In this document: positions 46,671-58,499 of the stretch, one piece after another
Layout of the letters: every line of letters begins with the position of its first letter
How positions within the stretch are numbered: position 1 is the first letter of the stretch
From: Oryzias latipes
Lineage: Eukaryota > Chordata > Actinopteri > Beloniformes > Adrianichthyidae
Direction: 5' to 3'
Assembly: GCF_002234675.1 (NCBI RefSeq)
Contig: NC_019870.2
Location: 6,270,485-6,334,484, forward strand
Length of the DNA stretch: 64,000 nt
Notes under the pieces: model-generated
Databases searched by the model: none
What the model was told of the DNA's origin: nothing
What the model saw: the letters and a program-made list of their open reading frames with translations, nothing else
Translations under genes and position numbers: made by a program

Positions 46671-48600
46671 GAACATATTGAGTATGTAATTATTCCAACC
46701 TAAAACATCCCAAACTCTTTGTTTTTAAACATTTTTTTTACAATCAAACAATTAAAAAGTCATTTCAGTCACAAATAACATATATTAATGGTCTTACAGT
46801 TGATTTGTTTCAGTTTTTATTAATAACATTGACATTTTGAATATAAATCTGCATTTAAGAGTTTTTTTTCCCGCCTCAGGTTGTCCCGTTCCCCCTCTGG
46901 CTTCTTCGAGCTGAATTGCTGTCCATGGTGCTGAGCAACAGTTTCTCCTCTGGTGACTGTTGGTGGGCCGCGTCCACAGCAACCGACGCTGTTTAGCATT
47001 CCCACCACACCGCGTCAGTATCAAATGAATGAATCTGGAGGACTTTTCTCATGTTTCTCTCATGTCACTTTTCATTGCTGAGTCTGAGTCCATTATCACA
47101 AATTACCAATAACTGTCGTCCTCATTTAGATGCAAATGAAACCACCAGAATGACCAGGCAACAGGACTTTCAAGGTCACCAATGTGCCATTAAGCTGCTG
47201 CTGGTGCTCTGCACCACCATGAAAAAATCGAGTCATCCATCAATGGAGTACTAACGATCCTGCAAAGAAAAAAATGTACTTTAATATCAATTTTCAATTC
47301 TGTCACAAGCAGAAAAGATCTTTTTGTTGATAAAGGACACTGACAGATGAAAGGGTGGTCACAAAAAGATCCATTTCTATTCAAACATGAATGAATGACC
47401 ACAAAAAGTCAATTTTTTACTTCATTTTGTTTTAGTGAGTTTTTTTATGCAAATATGGATCAAATATCAAAAGACTTAGAGGCTTTCATTTCAAATCTGC
47501 CATAAAAAAGACTCTTAAAGCTTCAACGCTTCAATCTAAAATACCTGGGACATCTGGTCTTGAACTGACATCAACCAAAATCACCACTAAAGCATTTGCC
47601 ATAGGTTCAGCTTGAACCAGGAAGCACCAAATATTGCAATTCCAACAAAGACCACTAGAGGCTGGTTGCAGATAGGAGAGATTTTCTGTCAACTCCCATA
47701 TCAAAAAGTCAAGTTTTGTGCCCAATAAATGTGTTTACAGTTTGACTTTAAGAAACGTTTATTATAAATATGTGTGTACATAGGAAAGGTTAAAAATAAA
47801 TATTTTTGAACACACTATAGCATGAATTTTCACATATTAAGGGATGTATTTTGATTGGGTCCAGCAGAGTTTCAAACTTTAGTCTCATAAAAAAGCCACT
47901 ATCAGAGGGTTGTGGAGTCAGGCACTAAGGTTAATGTGACCGTCCCATTTTAGATTTCGTTTTGCAGTGCAGAATACAATTAATGACATCAGAAATGAAC
48001 TGCCCAGTTTGTAAATGGCTATCATTGTGACCAGTCTACTTTCTGAGAGTGTTTTACACAACAACTGAGATGATAAATGCTTCATTTTCCTGACTTTATC
48101 CAACAAAAACGAACACTTCCATAAGCCACAGGATTACAATAACTTTCAATCGATATTCCACTTTATTCAATCGATCCATATCCTTATTATAAACAGTTTC
48201 ATGGCTGTTGCCTGGTGAAGGCGGAGCTTGCCTGTCCTGTGGCCCTGACGCCTTGCCACACTTGCACACTGCTCCCTGTCTGCTTTATCCCTTACTCCTT
48301 ACCCACAATGTATTGATGGACAGATCTTCTGCTTAGATTAGTGTAAGAATTTCACTCTTGGATGTAACATTTGTCTTTCCAGCAGACCTAGCAGAAATGT
48401 TTTGAAGTTTAAATCATAACCTTCTCAAATTAGCAGCTTGTCCCTTGTATCCCCTCACTTTCTCCCCCTCTCTCTTTTTTCCTTCAACACCCCCCTTTTT
48501 GTTTTGTTTTTTGTCTTTCTTTTTCACACTTTTCCCCTCCCTTTTCCCTCTTTAAAAAAGAAAATATATCTTTAAAATATAAAATGTAATAAATAAATAA
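46671..48600. other. Intergenic DNA, no gene seen
   Basis: The part 48,190-48,600 (GTTGCCTGGTGAAGGCGG, then pyrimidine-rich) may be another retroelement fragment, but no boundary or family could be fixed. Confidence 0.35.
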
Positions 48601-48604
48601 ACAA

Positions 48605-48745
48605 AAAGGGTTTTATACAAAGATACACCTTGGCTATCCGAAGACGCATAACCCCTTATTGTAATATTAAGACATGTCCAATACAAAAGGTCTTCAGCTT
48701 TCATCTGTTTGATCAGTTGTTGGACAGGACAAGTTAAAAGAGAAA
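48605..48745 (+). repeat. Repeat fragment shared with 26,465-26,615
   Basis: ATAACCCCTTATTG, ATGTCCAATACAAAAGG, TTTCATCTGTTTG and GTTGTTGGACAGGACAAGTT follow in the same order as the earlier copy. Confidence 0.55.
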
Positions 48746-49079
48746 TAATAAAAATTAAAAAAATTGCTACTTTCAGATCATCTAGAACAGGGCAGCTATT
48801 TACTGGTCCTCAAGAGACACGGCACTGTCTGCTTTCCAGATCTTCAAGCCCTGCTGGCTGTGATCAGCTCAATCAGGTGCCTCCACATTTTCATTGAATA
48901 AATACATCTGATCCGGGTAACTGGCAGAAAGCGGGGATTGGAGATTTGGAAAACAGACAGGGTAATTGGGCTAGAAGACCAAAAACAAGTAGCTCTCATC
49001 TAGAGCCAAAGGTCATATGTCAAATTAGGTTTGGCCACAAATGTACTCCTCAATTTTCTTGTAACACATCAAAAAAACA

Positions 49080-49465
49080 GTCATTGCTTTACTAAAGCGG
49101 CAGCTTTAATGACCCACTCTGATGAAAATCTTGTTTTTGGTGTTGTCAACATAACATTTTTCTAATGATGGAGGACATGTATTAGGAAAACGAATCTTAA
49201 AATAGCATTTCTGAGTGTTTTTTATTCAAAGTGTTCTAAATCAGGAGCAGGAGAAAAAAATGCAGTTTAAGCAGAGTTGATTTGTTAAGTAGAAAGTAGG
49301 CTGGACAGGCCACAAGCTCTCTGCTCCGCTCCATTTGGATCCATTTACTTGCAGACGACTAGATCCATTTACGTCATGGTTTTCCTCGTCTGAGTTGGAA
49401 TCTGGATAGAAACTGTACGGCTGGATAGCTTCAATATTGACCTTTTTGTTGCACTTGTACTGTTA
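49080..49465 (-). repeat. Family R repeat, copy 5
   Basis: Reverse orientation. Read on the minus strand it gives AATATTGAAGCTATCCAGCC, CAGATTCCAACTCAGACGAGG, CATGACGTAAATGG, ATCCAAATGGAGCGGAGCAG and AGCTTGTGGCC, the 3' two thirds of the family. Confidence 0.65.
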
Positions 49466-49734
49466 GCCTGGGGTTTTGAAGGATTTTAAGCTAGCAGGAG
49501 AGCATGAAAACAGAGAGCTCTCATCAACAGGGAGCAAAAGGAAGGCAGTGCCCAATAAAATGACAGTTTATTTTATTTATTTTTTTCACTTTATTTTTGG
49601 CTAAAAACTGTATAATCACCATTAAATAACACTGGCAAGATGATCACAGTGAATCTATAATAATATGCTCCTTGATAGTTTATAGTCCCACTTCAGACAT
49701 CTATAGATGACTGGGGGGGGGGGGGGGTACCAAG

Positions 49735-50260
49735 TGATCCAAGTGGTCTTTTAATTTTGATGTTTTTAGCCAAAAAAAAAAAAAAAGCTGTGACATTTTC
49801 TGGTACATGGTGTCTGCACAGCCGCAGGACTTTATTAGAAATTCACCTCTGAGTTGTGGGCGGTACCGGTGGCGCGGAGTAAGCCTACCTTCGTTACCCA
49901 TCATCCCTTCATTAATACCCTCTCCCGCTAGCTTACAGCCCCACATACCCCAAGCAAACATTACAGGTGCAACAAAAATGGCGAGCAGTGTTGGAGTTTT
50001 GAGCCAACTGCCAGCTTGGAGGAGGAAAACAAAGATGCACATGGAACTCGTCGATGCATCAGAATACTGCGGAGCAGGGAGCTTCTGGCTTGCCGTAGTA
50101 GCTTCTACATCACACCTGCAAGCTTTTTCCAACCGCATTTTTTCATCTGTTCCTGATTTACAATGATTCGAATAAAGAAATACAATTTTGAGCTTAATTT
50201 TCTCTACGTCTTCCTTTTTCAGCAAAATGCCACAAACATTCCAAATTGAAATATAGACAA
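49735..50260 (+). repeat. Family R repeat, copy 6
   Basis: A nearly full copy: AAGTGGTCTTTTAATTTTG, GTTTTTAGCC, TTATTAGAAATTCACCTCTG, GTTGTGGGCGGTACCGG, CTCCCGCTAGCTTACAGCCC, CAACAAAAATGGCGAGCAG, GCCGTAGTAGCTTCTACATC and AATAAAGAAATAC. A minus-strand open frame of 174 codons over it is a by-product of the repeat and not a gene. A G run (49,713-49,727) sits just upstream. Confidence 0.7.
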
Positions 50261-50529
50261 TATATACATTCTAGTGTTTTAATTGAACCATTAAATATAG
50301 GGGGGTGGTAAAATTGTCACCAAAGTAAAAGAAAGTACTAGAAAAGCACACGGGGAAATATTCATTTTGATAACAACAACACGTGCTCCTTCTAAATAAA
50401 CTAATGTCTCATAAGAGGAGACAAATTATTGAGGGTTCGGCTACGTTCCGGCAGGTCATTTTGATAAAACTTTATTGATAAACGACAACAACTCGTTCTA
50501 TTTCATAGATGGAGGACAGAAAATGTGAG

Positions 50530-50755
50530 CGCCGGTGTTTTCCGGGTTTCCGATGCCATATTTGAATGGGTCCATGGTTGATTGGGCTGCTTTGAGGAAG
50601 CTGGTCCTCCCGGCGCTCGGAGCGGAGGAGGAGGGCGACTCGAGCTTCAGGCGGAGCGAGAGCTGCCGACGGACACCCGAAAAGACCGCCTCGACTCGAT
50701 TACCGCCGCAAAAGCCTCGGTTCTCCCGGTAGCCGCGTTTCCGTGTCACGTCCCG
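50530..50755 (+). other. ppp1r26: Likely untranslated first exon of ppp1r26
   Basis: Within the CpG-rich segment, CACGTCCCG|GTGAGT gives a strong donor after 50,755. The next strong acceptor in front of the coding exon is TTCTTCTCAG at 53,286-53,295, so intron 1 would be 50,756-53,295 (2,540 bases). The 5' end of the exon is a guess. Family R copies 7 and 8 lie within the intron. Confidence 0.5.
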
Positions 50756-51550
50756 GTGAGTCCAGCTCGAGGTCCGTCTTTTTCGGGGGGGAATTTGAGG
50801 GCAAACGGCCGCGGCTGGGAGCGAGCGCCGCGGCTCTATACAAAGGCTTTCTTCGCCGGAGAAAATGCCGGGGCTGCAGCAGCCGGGAGGCCCGCCTGTG
50901 CCTTCTCGAGACTCGCCTCGCTTCATCCCCTCACTCCTCCGCGCCTCCCCGCTCGTTCACATCGAAAAAACACCACATATTGTGGTACAAAATTCGTTAC
51001 CGAGACGTAAATGGGGGTTTTAGCCGTTTTCCGCCGAGCCACCGCGGGGTTTTGACAGCCGTGGCCGGTACGAGGAAACATGGTCGCTCTGCGGAGTCTC
51101 CTACCGAAGCACGCCGGGCGGCGTGGCGCTCCGTGCCGCTAGAGGGTTTCAGAGACCGCCGCAGCTGGGTCTGCGGCAGCCAGCGCAGAGTTCGGGACAA
51201 ACAACACAAACATGTCCGCTTATGAAACAAAAAATGGTGGCCTCGAATGTTGACATGTGTGGAAAAACTTTATTCTTTATCAGATAAAGTTGGCACACTG
51301 CAGAGTGACGTTTTTAACTTCTGAAGCTGTTATTTTTGTTTTCCCAAAAAGCTGCGTTCGTGTCCACAGCTAGTTTCGATAATCGTACTTTGAGCTATTT
51401 CCAGCGGATTTTAATCATCAGTTCGGTGTAGTTTATGTTTTTATGGTGTCCGCGTGAACCGCCTCCCGGTTGCTGCAGGTTGCATGCAGACCTGGAAGCG
51501 GGCTTGCAGGGGCGGAGGAACGGTGAGGAGGGACGGGGGCCGAAGGTCCG
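50530..51550 (+). promoter_or_regulatory. CpG-rich promoter region of ppp1r26
   Basis: CpG dinucleotides are dense here and rare in flanking DNA, the look of a vertebrate CpG-island promoter. It is the only such segment upstream of the ppp1r26 coding exon. Long overlapping frames on both strands come from the GC content. A divergent transcript on the minus strand is possible but not shown. Confidence 0.65.
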
Positions 51551-51739
51551 AGGTGGACATGCTGCAATTTACATTTGTGGAAATATTTAGTTAAAATGGA
51601 TATTTCTGTAACTATTTTTTCTAAAACAGATTTTCACGTCAGTGTTGCTTTAATTAAAAAAAGAAAGTATATCTCAGATACTTTATTTCCTATTACGTAT
51701 TTTAAAATATATGTTGAGTCCTACTCTTATTCATCTCTG

Positions 51740-52510
51740 TTAAACTATTTTCAAAGTGTTCCTAGTGTTTTTAATATGATTATGCTGTTGTTACGCTAAG
51801 TAATAATAATAATCATCATTTTTTAAAATCTCTGTCGTTTTCTTGGACATAGGTTTTGCAGAGCAGCAGTAGTTCCATCAGAAAATCACCTCTGAGTTGT
51901 GGGTGGGACCACTGGCGCAGAGTAATCGTGTGCCAATATCCCATCATCCCCTTTGTTTATACGGTGCCGCTAGCTTACTTCCCAACCCCAAGCAACTAAC
52001 ATTAGCTGCAACCAATATCGGAGCTATCCAGCCGTACATTTTTGAGCAAGACCATTGTCATATTTTAGGACAAAGTTTCTGGGGACTTGATGCGGACAAG
52101 CCCGGCCCTACTTCCCATGATCTCTTTGTTTACATGCACTAGCATACAGCCCCGCACAATCTCAAGCTAGCATGATCGGCGCAACAAAAATGGTGAGCAA
52201 TATTGGCGCTATCTAGCCGTACAGTTTTGATCCAGATTCCAGCTCAAGCGAGGTAAAATAAGATGCACATGGATCTATTTGTAAATGGATGCACCACAAT
52301 GGAGCGGGGCAGGGAGATTGTGGCATGCCGTTGTAGCTTATATGTCACAGCTACAAGCTTTTTTAAATGGCATTTTTTGTCTACTTGTGATTCACAACAA
52401 TTTGAAAAAAGAAATATTTATAAACGTTTTTAATCTTAATTTTCTTTATAAATCCTCCATCAGAAAAATGCTTTAAGAACATGTTAAATATACCAAAAAC
52501 ACAATTTTTA
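51740..52510 (+). repeat. Family R repeat, copy 7 (two overlapping partial copies)
   Basis: A first copy runs from AAAGTGTTCCTAGTG (51,755) to CCAGCCGTACATTTTTGAG (about 52,050). A second starts at TTTAGGACAAAGTTTCTGGG (52,064) and goes to the 3' ATGCTTTAAGAACATG (about 52,487). It looks like one copy inserted in or recombined with another. It lies in intron 1 of ppp1r26. Confidence 0.65.
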
Positions 52511-52654
52511 ATGGAATGGTTTAGACCCAATCTGATAAAAATCATATTTTTAATAATGCTTTGGGTGTTTAAAGACATAAAAAAAAATTTAGCTTAAAAT
52601 TGTATTTCTACATATGTTTTATTTTAAATCTTAAATCACTACCACCAATCATCA

Positions 52655-53105
52655 CAAGCATTTGAAATAGCTTGAACGTGTGACGTACAAGTTACAATGG
52701 CAACCCACAAGCTCCCTGCTCTGCTCCATTCTGCCCAGGTTTATTTATTTTGATGAAGTTTACTAAAGCGCTTCTGCACGTCTCTATTAAATCCTTCAGA
52801 AGTCGGTCAGACTCTCCCAGTGAGAAGCAGCAGCCGTCCCGCTTTGTGGCAGGAGAAAGCCGCTGCTCCATCTGGAACCAGTGGGAGGGGCTTTATAGCG
52901 GTAGGGGACACAGTGAAAGAATGAAAAGTAGTAAATTCCTCTAACATCCCCTGATTCTCTGAATCCAAACCGTGAGTTTTGTGATCTGTATCACCCCTAA
53001 TGCAGAAATGATGTCCTAGAAAACAACCAGTTTTTTGATTTGGGCTAAAAACATCATAATTAAAGGGCCACTGGGAACACTTTGACAATAGATCAAAAGG
53101 TGAAC
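52655..53105 (-). repeat. Family R repeat, copy 8, centre replaced
   Basis: The minus strand shows AAGTGTTCCCAGTGGCCC (about 53,085), then GTTTTTAGCCCAAATC and TTTTCTAGGACATC. The far part (52,735-52,660) gives GGAGCAGAGCAGGGAGCTTG. The middle does not match the family. It ends about 190 bases before the coding-exon acceptor of ppp1r26. Confidence 0.55.
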
Positions 53106-53366
53106 AGAAAGGGATTCTTAATTATGTTTTTGTGTATGTATTTTGATTTAAACTGGAAAATGTTATTTGCATATTTTGACTATTTGAATCGTTGAACAAA
53201 TTGATGAAATTGGAATTGTTTCGTACACTTGTTGGATTATGAGTTAAGTCTGTAGCTCATTCTTTAAATAAAAAATATCTTTGTCTTCTTCTCAGGTTGA
53301 ACAATGTGAGTGTCAGGGGAGGCAGCCGCACTCCAAAGTTCGAGGACCCCACCGCACTACACTAGA

Positions 53367-56300
53367 ATGTACTTGATGAATGTACCGCCTGTCGCAGCAA
53401 CGCAAACAGAATGGAGAAGATGTGGCCCACCTGGAGGCTTTAGCCTTCCAATTTGCTTCAATGACTCGGACACGGAGTTGTCCACTAGAGACACGCCTAT
53501 CTCAGACAAGGTTCAGATGATCATAGACAGCCTTAGGAGCACCCAGTCCTCACTCGACATGGGCGACGAGATTGAGGGAAACGTGCTGCCGGGACAGGAT
53601 GGTCGCACCCAAGCCTGTGCAGCTGCAGTGGGATCTTATGTGGAGAAGAAGTCCAAAGCTAAAAGCCCTCCTGAAAACCAGCAGACCCGTCCTCCTGCCA
53701 TGAACAACCACGACAGCAGTGACTCAGACAGTGACGGTTCTGTGGACAGAGGAATTGAGGAAGCAATACTGGAGTACCTGAAGGAGAAAGATGACCACAA
53801 ACGCAAGGCCGATTCCGACTTTCTTCACTCAGCCAAGATCCCAAGACAACATCCACCCATTCTTGGGATTTTCAAGCACAACTCTGACAGTCACTTGCCC
53901 TTAATTTCCTGCAACCAGATCCCAAGAATGATTAAAGCAGAGACCTTAACAACACCGACAACCATACCTTTGAAGAAGTATCTCAAGAACAAGGCTTCTC
54001 TGGATGAAAACTTTAACTTGGATAAAAGTCCTTCAACAAACCTTGCAAGTACAAATGAGCCAATCCAGACATCCTCTAAACCAACTGGCCTTTTCAGCAA
54101 AACAACCAACACCGTGGTCAAATTCAAGGTAGAAGAAGACACCACTGACTCTAGTAGTGATGACGGAATTGAGGAGGCAATTCAAAAATACCAGTTGGAA
54201 AAGAAGGGGCAGCAGAATCAAAAGGAAACTTTGAATCCATCAAGTTTCAAAGAGGAATCCGACTCCACAAGCGATGATGGGATCGAAGAAGCCATTCGCT
54301 GCTACCAGCTTGAGCAACAAAAGGAGAAGCCTGTCTTGAAATCCTTCCTGGACAGACAGAAACCCCTCAAGAAGTCATTGGAGCATCCTGTTGGAGGCAC
54401 AAGTTCAGAGAGCACGAGTAAGCTCAAACTCAAGAAGAAACACAGCAGAGCAGACAAACAGGCCACATCATCAAACAATTCCTTGTCTGTTGTTGGCCCC
54501 AAGCCTACTCTTTCCCAAAGCTCAAAGGGAAAGGGAAACAGCTTACTTTGTTTTAGACCAGAATCTTTTGAGGAGCAACCAGCTTACACACCTCCAAAAG
54601 TTAACACAACCGCAGAATTGATGTGCGCAGAAGCAATACTGGACATCTCCAAAACTGTTATGCCCGGAGCCTTCCACCACAGCCTCGGCATGAACTCCTG
54701 TGGCCTCACAAAGTCTTCAGAGCAGCCGCTTCTTTCCATCAGTGGCCCAATCGAGGAAAGTGAAGACAGTTCCATTGACAGCGAGGATGGCATCGAACAA
54801 GAAATCCGTAAATTCCTTGAGCAGAAGGCGCAAATGCACAAACAGTCCCCCGGCTCTCAAGATGTCACTGGTGTGAACGAAACAGAGAAACTGAGGGCAA
54901 AGGAAGTTCAAAAGAAACCACAGAGGCTGTCTTTAACACATAGACGAAAGCAGAAGGTTGCACAGAGCATGTTGGGAACAGATCAGGACAAAAAGTCTCC
55001 AGCTGAGAGCGCACAGGAATCGATGGAGCTTCCCAGCAGAGGTGCCGCACAAGCCATAGTTGCAGTGCAGAAGACAGACAGAGGTGGAGACAAGAGCAGC
55101 TCCCTCGACAGCGACGAGGACCTCGACACCGCCATCAAAGACTTGCTCAAGACTAAGAAGAAGTCCAAGAAAAAGATAAGGGACTTGAAGAGGAAGCCCA
55201 GGAAGTGCATCCAAGACGAAGAACCGGCATCGGGAAACTCCTTACCCACAAAGAAATTCAAATCGGAGCCTTTTTTGAAATGTAGCACTTTGACTAAACC
55301 ACATAAGCAAAAGGAAGAGCTGAAAGACGAGCTTGGATTTATCAAAAAGAATGTTTCCCAACAAAAGCAAACGGATCAAAGCAGAACAGAGACACAGAAA
55401 GATGGAAAGGAGTTGCCGCATGTTCAAGAGAAGGACGATAGCAGCTCTGTGGACAGTGACGATAGCATTGAGCTGGAGATCAGAAAGTTTCTGGCTGAGA
55501 AAGCTAAAGTTTCCACTACGGAGAAAACTAAAGATGGAGACGTGTCGAGAAACGGCACGGTTATCGTCCAGGCTGCGGGAATCAAGCAGGAATCTCAGCT
55601 GGCTGAGGTTTCTACCAAAAGTCCTCCCCTTGGATCTCTCAGTTTCCCGGTTCCGGATACAACACCTCAGCGATTGCAGTCGGTCATCTCTCCAGGCAGC
55701 GCTCAGCCACGAGCGTCCTCACTTCAACCCAGCGCCCCCAGCCTTTTGGAACCAGCAGATGGGGCCGGGGCAGCTCGAGTCGAGCAAGGAAGGGCCAGCG
55801 TAGTCAAAAAGGAGACCCTTGAGGTGGTCAAAACAGCGGGAAGAGGTCACCCTATCTTTAGCCCCAATCTTTCTCACTCGAGCGCAGAGGCAAACAAATG
55901 GCGCCAGAGTTTGGGGCTCCCCCTTTATGACACAAAAGCAGTCAGCAGGACTCCATTTCTCATCAACACCTCGGAGATCAAGGGGACTACTACGTCATCT
56001 ACGTTTTCCAATCAAAACAAGGGCCCCAAACTGCAGACTTCTGCCGGTTCTTGGTTCGCCTCAAAGACCGGCAGAGCGCCGGCGTCCTGCTCCAAGGAGA
56101 CGGATGCGAACCCCACGGTCAGACCGCCCGTTCTGAACTTTTATTCTGCTGCCAGGCAGCACCCGACCACGTCGTTTGCACAGAGCCTTTTGCCCGGCCG
56201 CAGCTCCCAGTTCTCCCAGGAGAAAGCGAGCACGGTGCACGTGCCCAAAGACAAGAGTGTGTTTGTGGAGCTGGAGACCAACAGGACCAACCACGTTCAG

Positions 56301-58499
56301 GTTCAAAGCAGGGAAAGGCGCGAGGGCAACGAGAGAGCCCAGATGCCAAATGACAGAAAAGCAGAAGGCAAGAGCATGAAGATAGATGTCAGCACAGACA
56401 GAAGGGGGGAGGAGGAGGAGGAGCAGGAGTTTATAGATGAGACAGATTGTGAATCAGACGGCAGGAAAGATCCAGGGAAGAAGCAGGGCTTTTCCGCGTT
56501 GTAAGTACCCGCTCTGATCAGAATTCCTCCACCACTTTATCAGTTCATTTCTTTATTGTTCCTCCTGCTATCTCATCACCATACTCCTTATTTATGTAAA
56601 GGCTCTAAGGGAAAATTTGTTAATATAACGAAACAAAAAAAAGACTTCTGTTTTTATGTGTTTGTACAATTCTACAGTCGTGTACAGTGGTGTCTTCTTG
56701 AATTTATCCATTGTTTTGTGATCTTAGGTTAATCCACATGATCAGTTCTTTAAAAGAGCAATACGGTGGAGTTTTGGTTAAAGAAAGAACCAGAAAGCAA
56801 GAAAAATCTGACCATTGTGTTAAAACAAAAGGGCAGCATGTGAGTTAAACCGCTTTCAATTCAAGCCTGATTGTAGTCGAAAATAAAAGGAAATGTACCT
56901 GAAGGAAAAAGTCAAATACTCTACGTGCAATAGTTGAAGTCCCAACAGGTATTTAGGCAGAACTCTTTAACATTAGAGAATAAGAATAGCTGACAAGAAA
57001 CTCCTTTCAAACATTTTGCGAAGCTAATAAGAAGATCTTTGTTGAAGACATGAGTTTAATGTAACGCTTGGACAGATTCTCTGTCAGTCAATTCGCTGAT
57101 GGACCCGTATTGATCATTCATGCTGGGATTAGGGGCCAACAATAAAGTGTTAAAATGGATAAATGTGGTTAAAAAATGAGGGTAAATTTATTAGTGGAGG
57201 GATAAATTATCTGGGGATTGATTTGAATGGAGATCATTTCATTTATTACCATAGTTATTTAGATTTGGAGATGAAAATGGTTCAAACGTTAGAAATAATT
57301 TAAAAGGAGCTAGACAAAAAGGGGGTTTGTTATTAAAAACTAAGAATATTTCTGCTTTATATTCTTCAAACAGCCTTTCATTTTTAGCTTGGGACAAAGA
57401 AGAGCGTACATATTTTTCTAATTAGAGGTGGACGTCACAGAACATGGATAAGAACAGTTAATTAGAAAATTGCCTTCAATTTTTTAACTCACTTTTATTT
57501 CTTTCTAAAAAGCTGTCCAAACGTAGCTCTTCAAAGGACCATAAAAGCATATAATGATGAATTTTCTTATTCAAATTAATTTCAAATAAATCCCTCAATC
57601 ATTTATCTAATATTTTTGCTTGTTTACACCAATTTTTATTGCTACATTTATCGATTAACTTGCACTTTTATCACCTCATAGCTCCTGTCAGGTCCTTTAA
57701 AAAATGTATGGTTTTCTTAAAAAATCCCATCATGCTTTTCTATTTTCTCATCAAAAATTGTATGATTTGTATTTGACAGCTTAGTTTTCAATGAAACCTG
57801 CTTGGAGCATCTCTGACGGTTTGGTAGGAAACTCGCATTTCTTTATCTAGCTGAACATGTTGGTGTGTTCATTTTCTATGTGGGAAAAAAAATAAATAAA
57901 AAAAGCCTATTTATTTTTGTTTATAAAAAAAACAATCATCACTGAACATGCTGCGCATATCCAGGGTTCTTGTAAATATTTGTAAACTTTTTTTTATTAT
58001 TATTCTTTCAAAATTTAAGAAATACTTTTCTGTGTCTTTAAAGTGTCCAATAAAGAGTGAAATCTGAGCAAAAGCGGATCTCTTCTTTTTTTATTGTTAC
58101 TGGGATATAAATTGCTATTTTCAGTCATTGGAGAAGAACAAATCCAGAAAAATAAAGTTTGACTTTTTTTTTAGCCTTTTGGGTTAAAACAATAAAAAAA
58201 ATTGCATTAAAAGTGCATTAAAGGAATTTTTTTTTTGTATTAATGCTCGCTTTGCCTTAACCAGGTCTCTGTGCAGAACCATAGATCCTGGCATCAGCAT
58301 CAGTCCGTGCATAGCTCTGACATCAGAGGAGAGAAGCAGGATGTTCAGGAGAAGGTACCTGGTCAGAAAACACAATAAGGTACATAAGAAGAAGGATAGA
58401 AAACTTTGTAAAAAAACAGAAAAAGATAAATCCAGCTGGAATGAGTTTTGTGAATATCTTTTCAGGGAGGCTCCTCAATTGTTCCTTTACAATTTGTGA
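53367..58499 (+). CDS. ppp1r26: Protein phosphatase 1 regulatory subunit 26 (spliced)
   Basis: Proposed coding join 53,367-56,500 plus 58,265-58,499, giving 1,122 residues. The N-terminus (MYLMNVPPVAATQTEWRRCG, then KVQMIIDSLRSTQSSLDMG) matches the conserved start of vertebrate PPP1R26, a nuclear/nucleolar inhibitor subunit of PP1 (human about 1,209 residues). The Met at 53,367 was chosen because it begins that conserved block; frame upstream to the acceptor at 53,295 is open but has no ATG. Six acidic Ser/Asp tracts, each followed by a short helix-like segment (pattern SDDGIEEAIRKY), lie near residues 116-141, 258-281, 296-322, 463-488, 577-600 and 690-713. A basic run near 596-613 (TKKKSKKKIRDLKRKPRK) could be a nuclear signal. 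I saw no clean RVxF PP1-docking motif. The TAA at 56,502-56,504 lies within a GTAAGT donor, so a shorter 1,045-residue form is the alternative reading. Next gene: mrps2, same strand. Confidence 0.9.
56501..58264 (+). other. ppp1r26: ppp1r26 last intron, or 3' UTR of a short form
   Basis: Starts GTAAGT directly after codon phase 2 of the long exon and ends in a T-rich tract plus CCTTAACCAG. It also holds AATAAA at 58,049-58,054 with a T-rich stretch downstream, so an unspliced transcript that ends at the TAA could be polyadenylated here. The region is otherwise AT-rich with no recognised repeat. Confidence 0.65.
58265..58499 (+). other. ppp1r26: Putative terminal coding exon of ppp1r26
   Basis: Joining TT at 56,499-56,500 to G at 58,265 keeps Leu, and the frame then stays open for 77 codons to TGA at 58,497-58,499. 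The product starts SLCRTIDPGISISPCIALTS, followed by EERSRMFRRRYLVRKHNK, and becomes very basic. An internal 111-base segment (58,355-58,465) begins GT and ends AG and could be spliced out without changing frame or stop, giving a shorter tail. A polyadenylation signal AATAAA follows at 58,915-58,920 and another at 59,220-59,225. Confidence 0.7.

Noticed and set aside
49701..50225. 174-codon open frame on the minus strand
   Set aside because: It lies over family R copy 6 and resembles no protein; the same region in other copies is not open.
50498..51230. Several 77-160 codon frames on both strands
   Set aside because: They are a consequence of the high GC content of the CpG-rich promoter. No family resemblance was seen and they overlap each other on both strands.
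53310..53366. Upstream extension of the ppp1r26 frame starting at GTG
   Set aside because: There is no ATG in this part. The conserved family start is the Met at 53,367, and the 19 preceding codons are most likely 5' UTR after the acceptor at 53,295.
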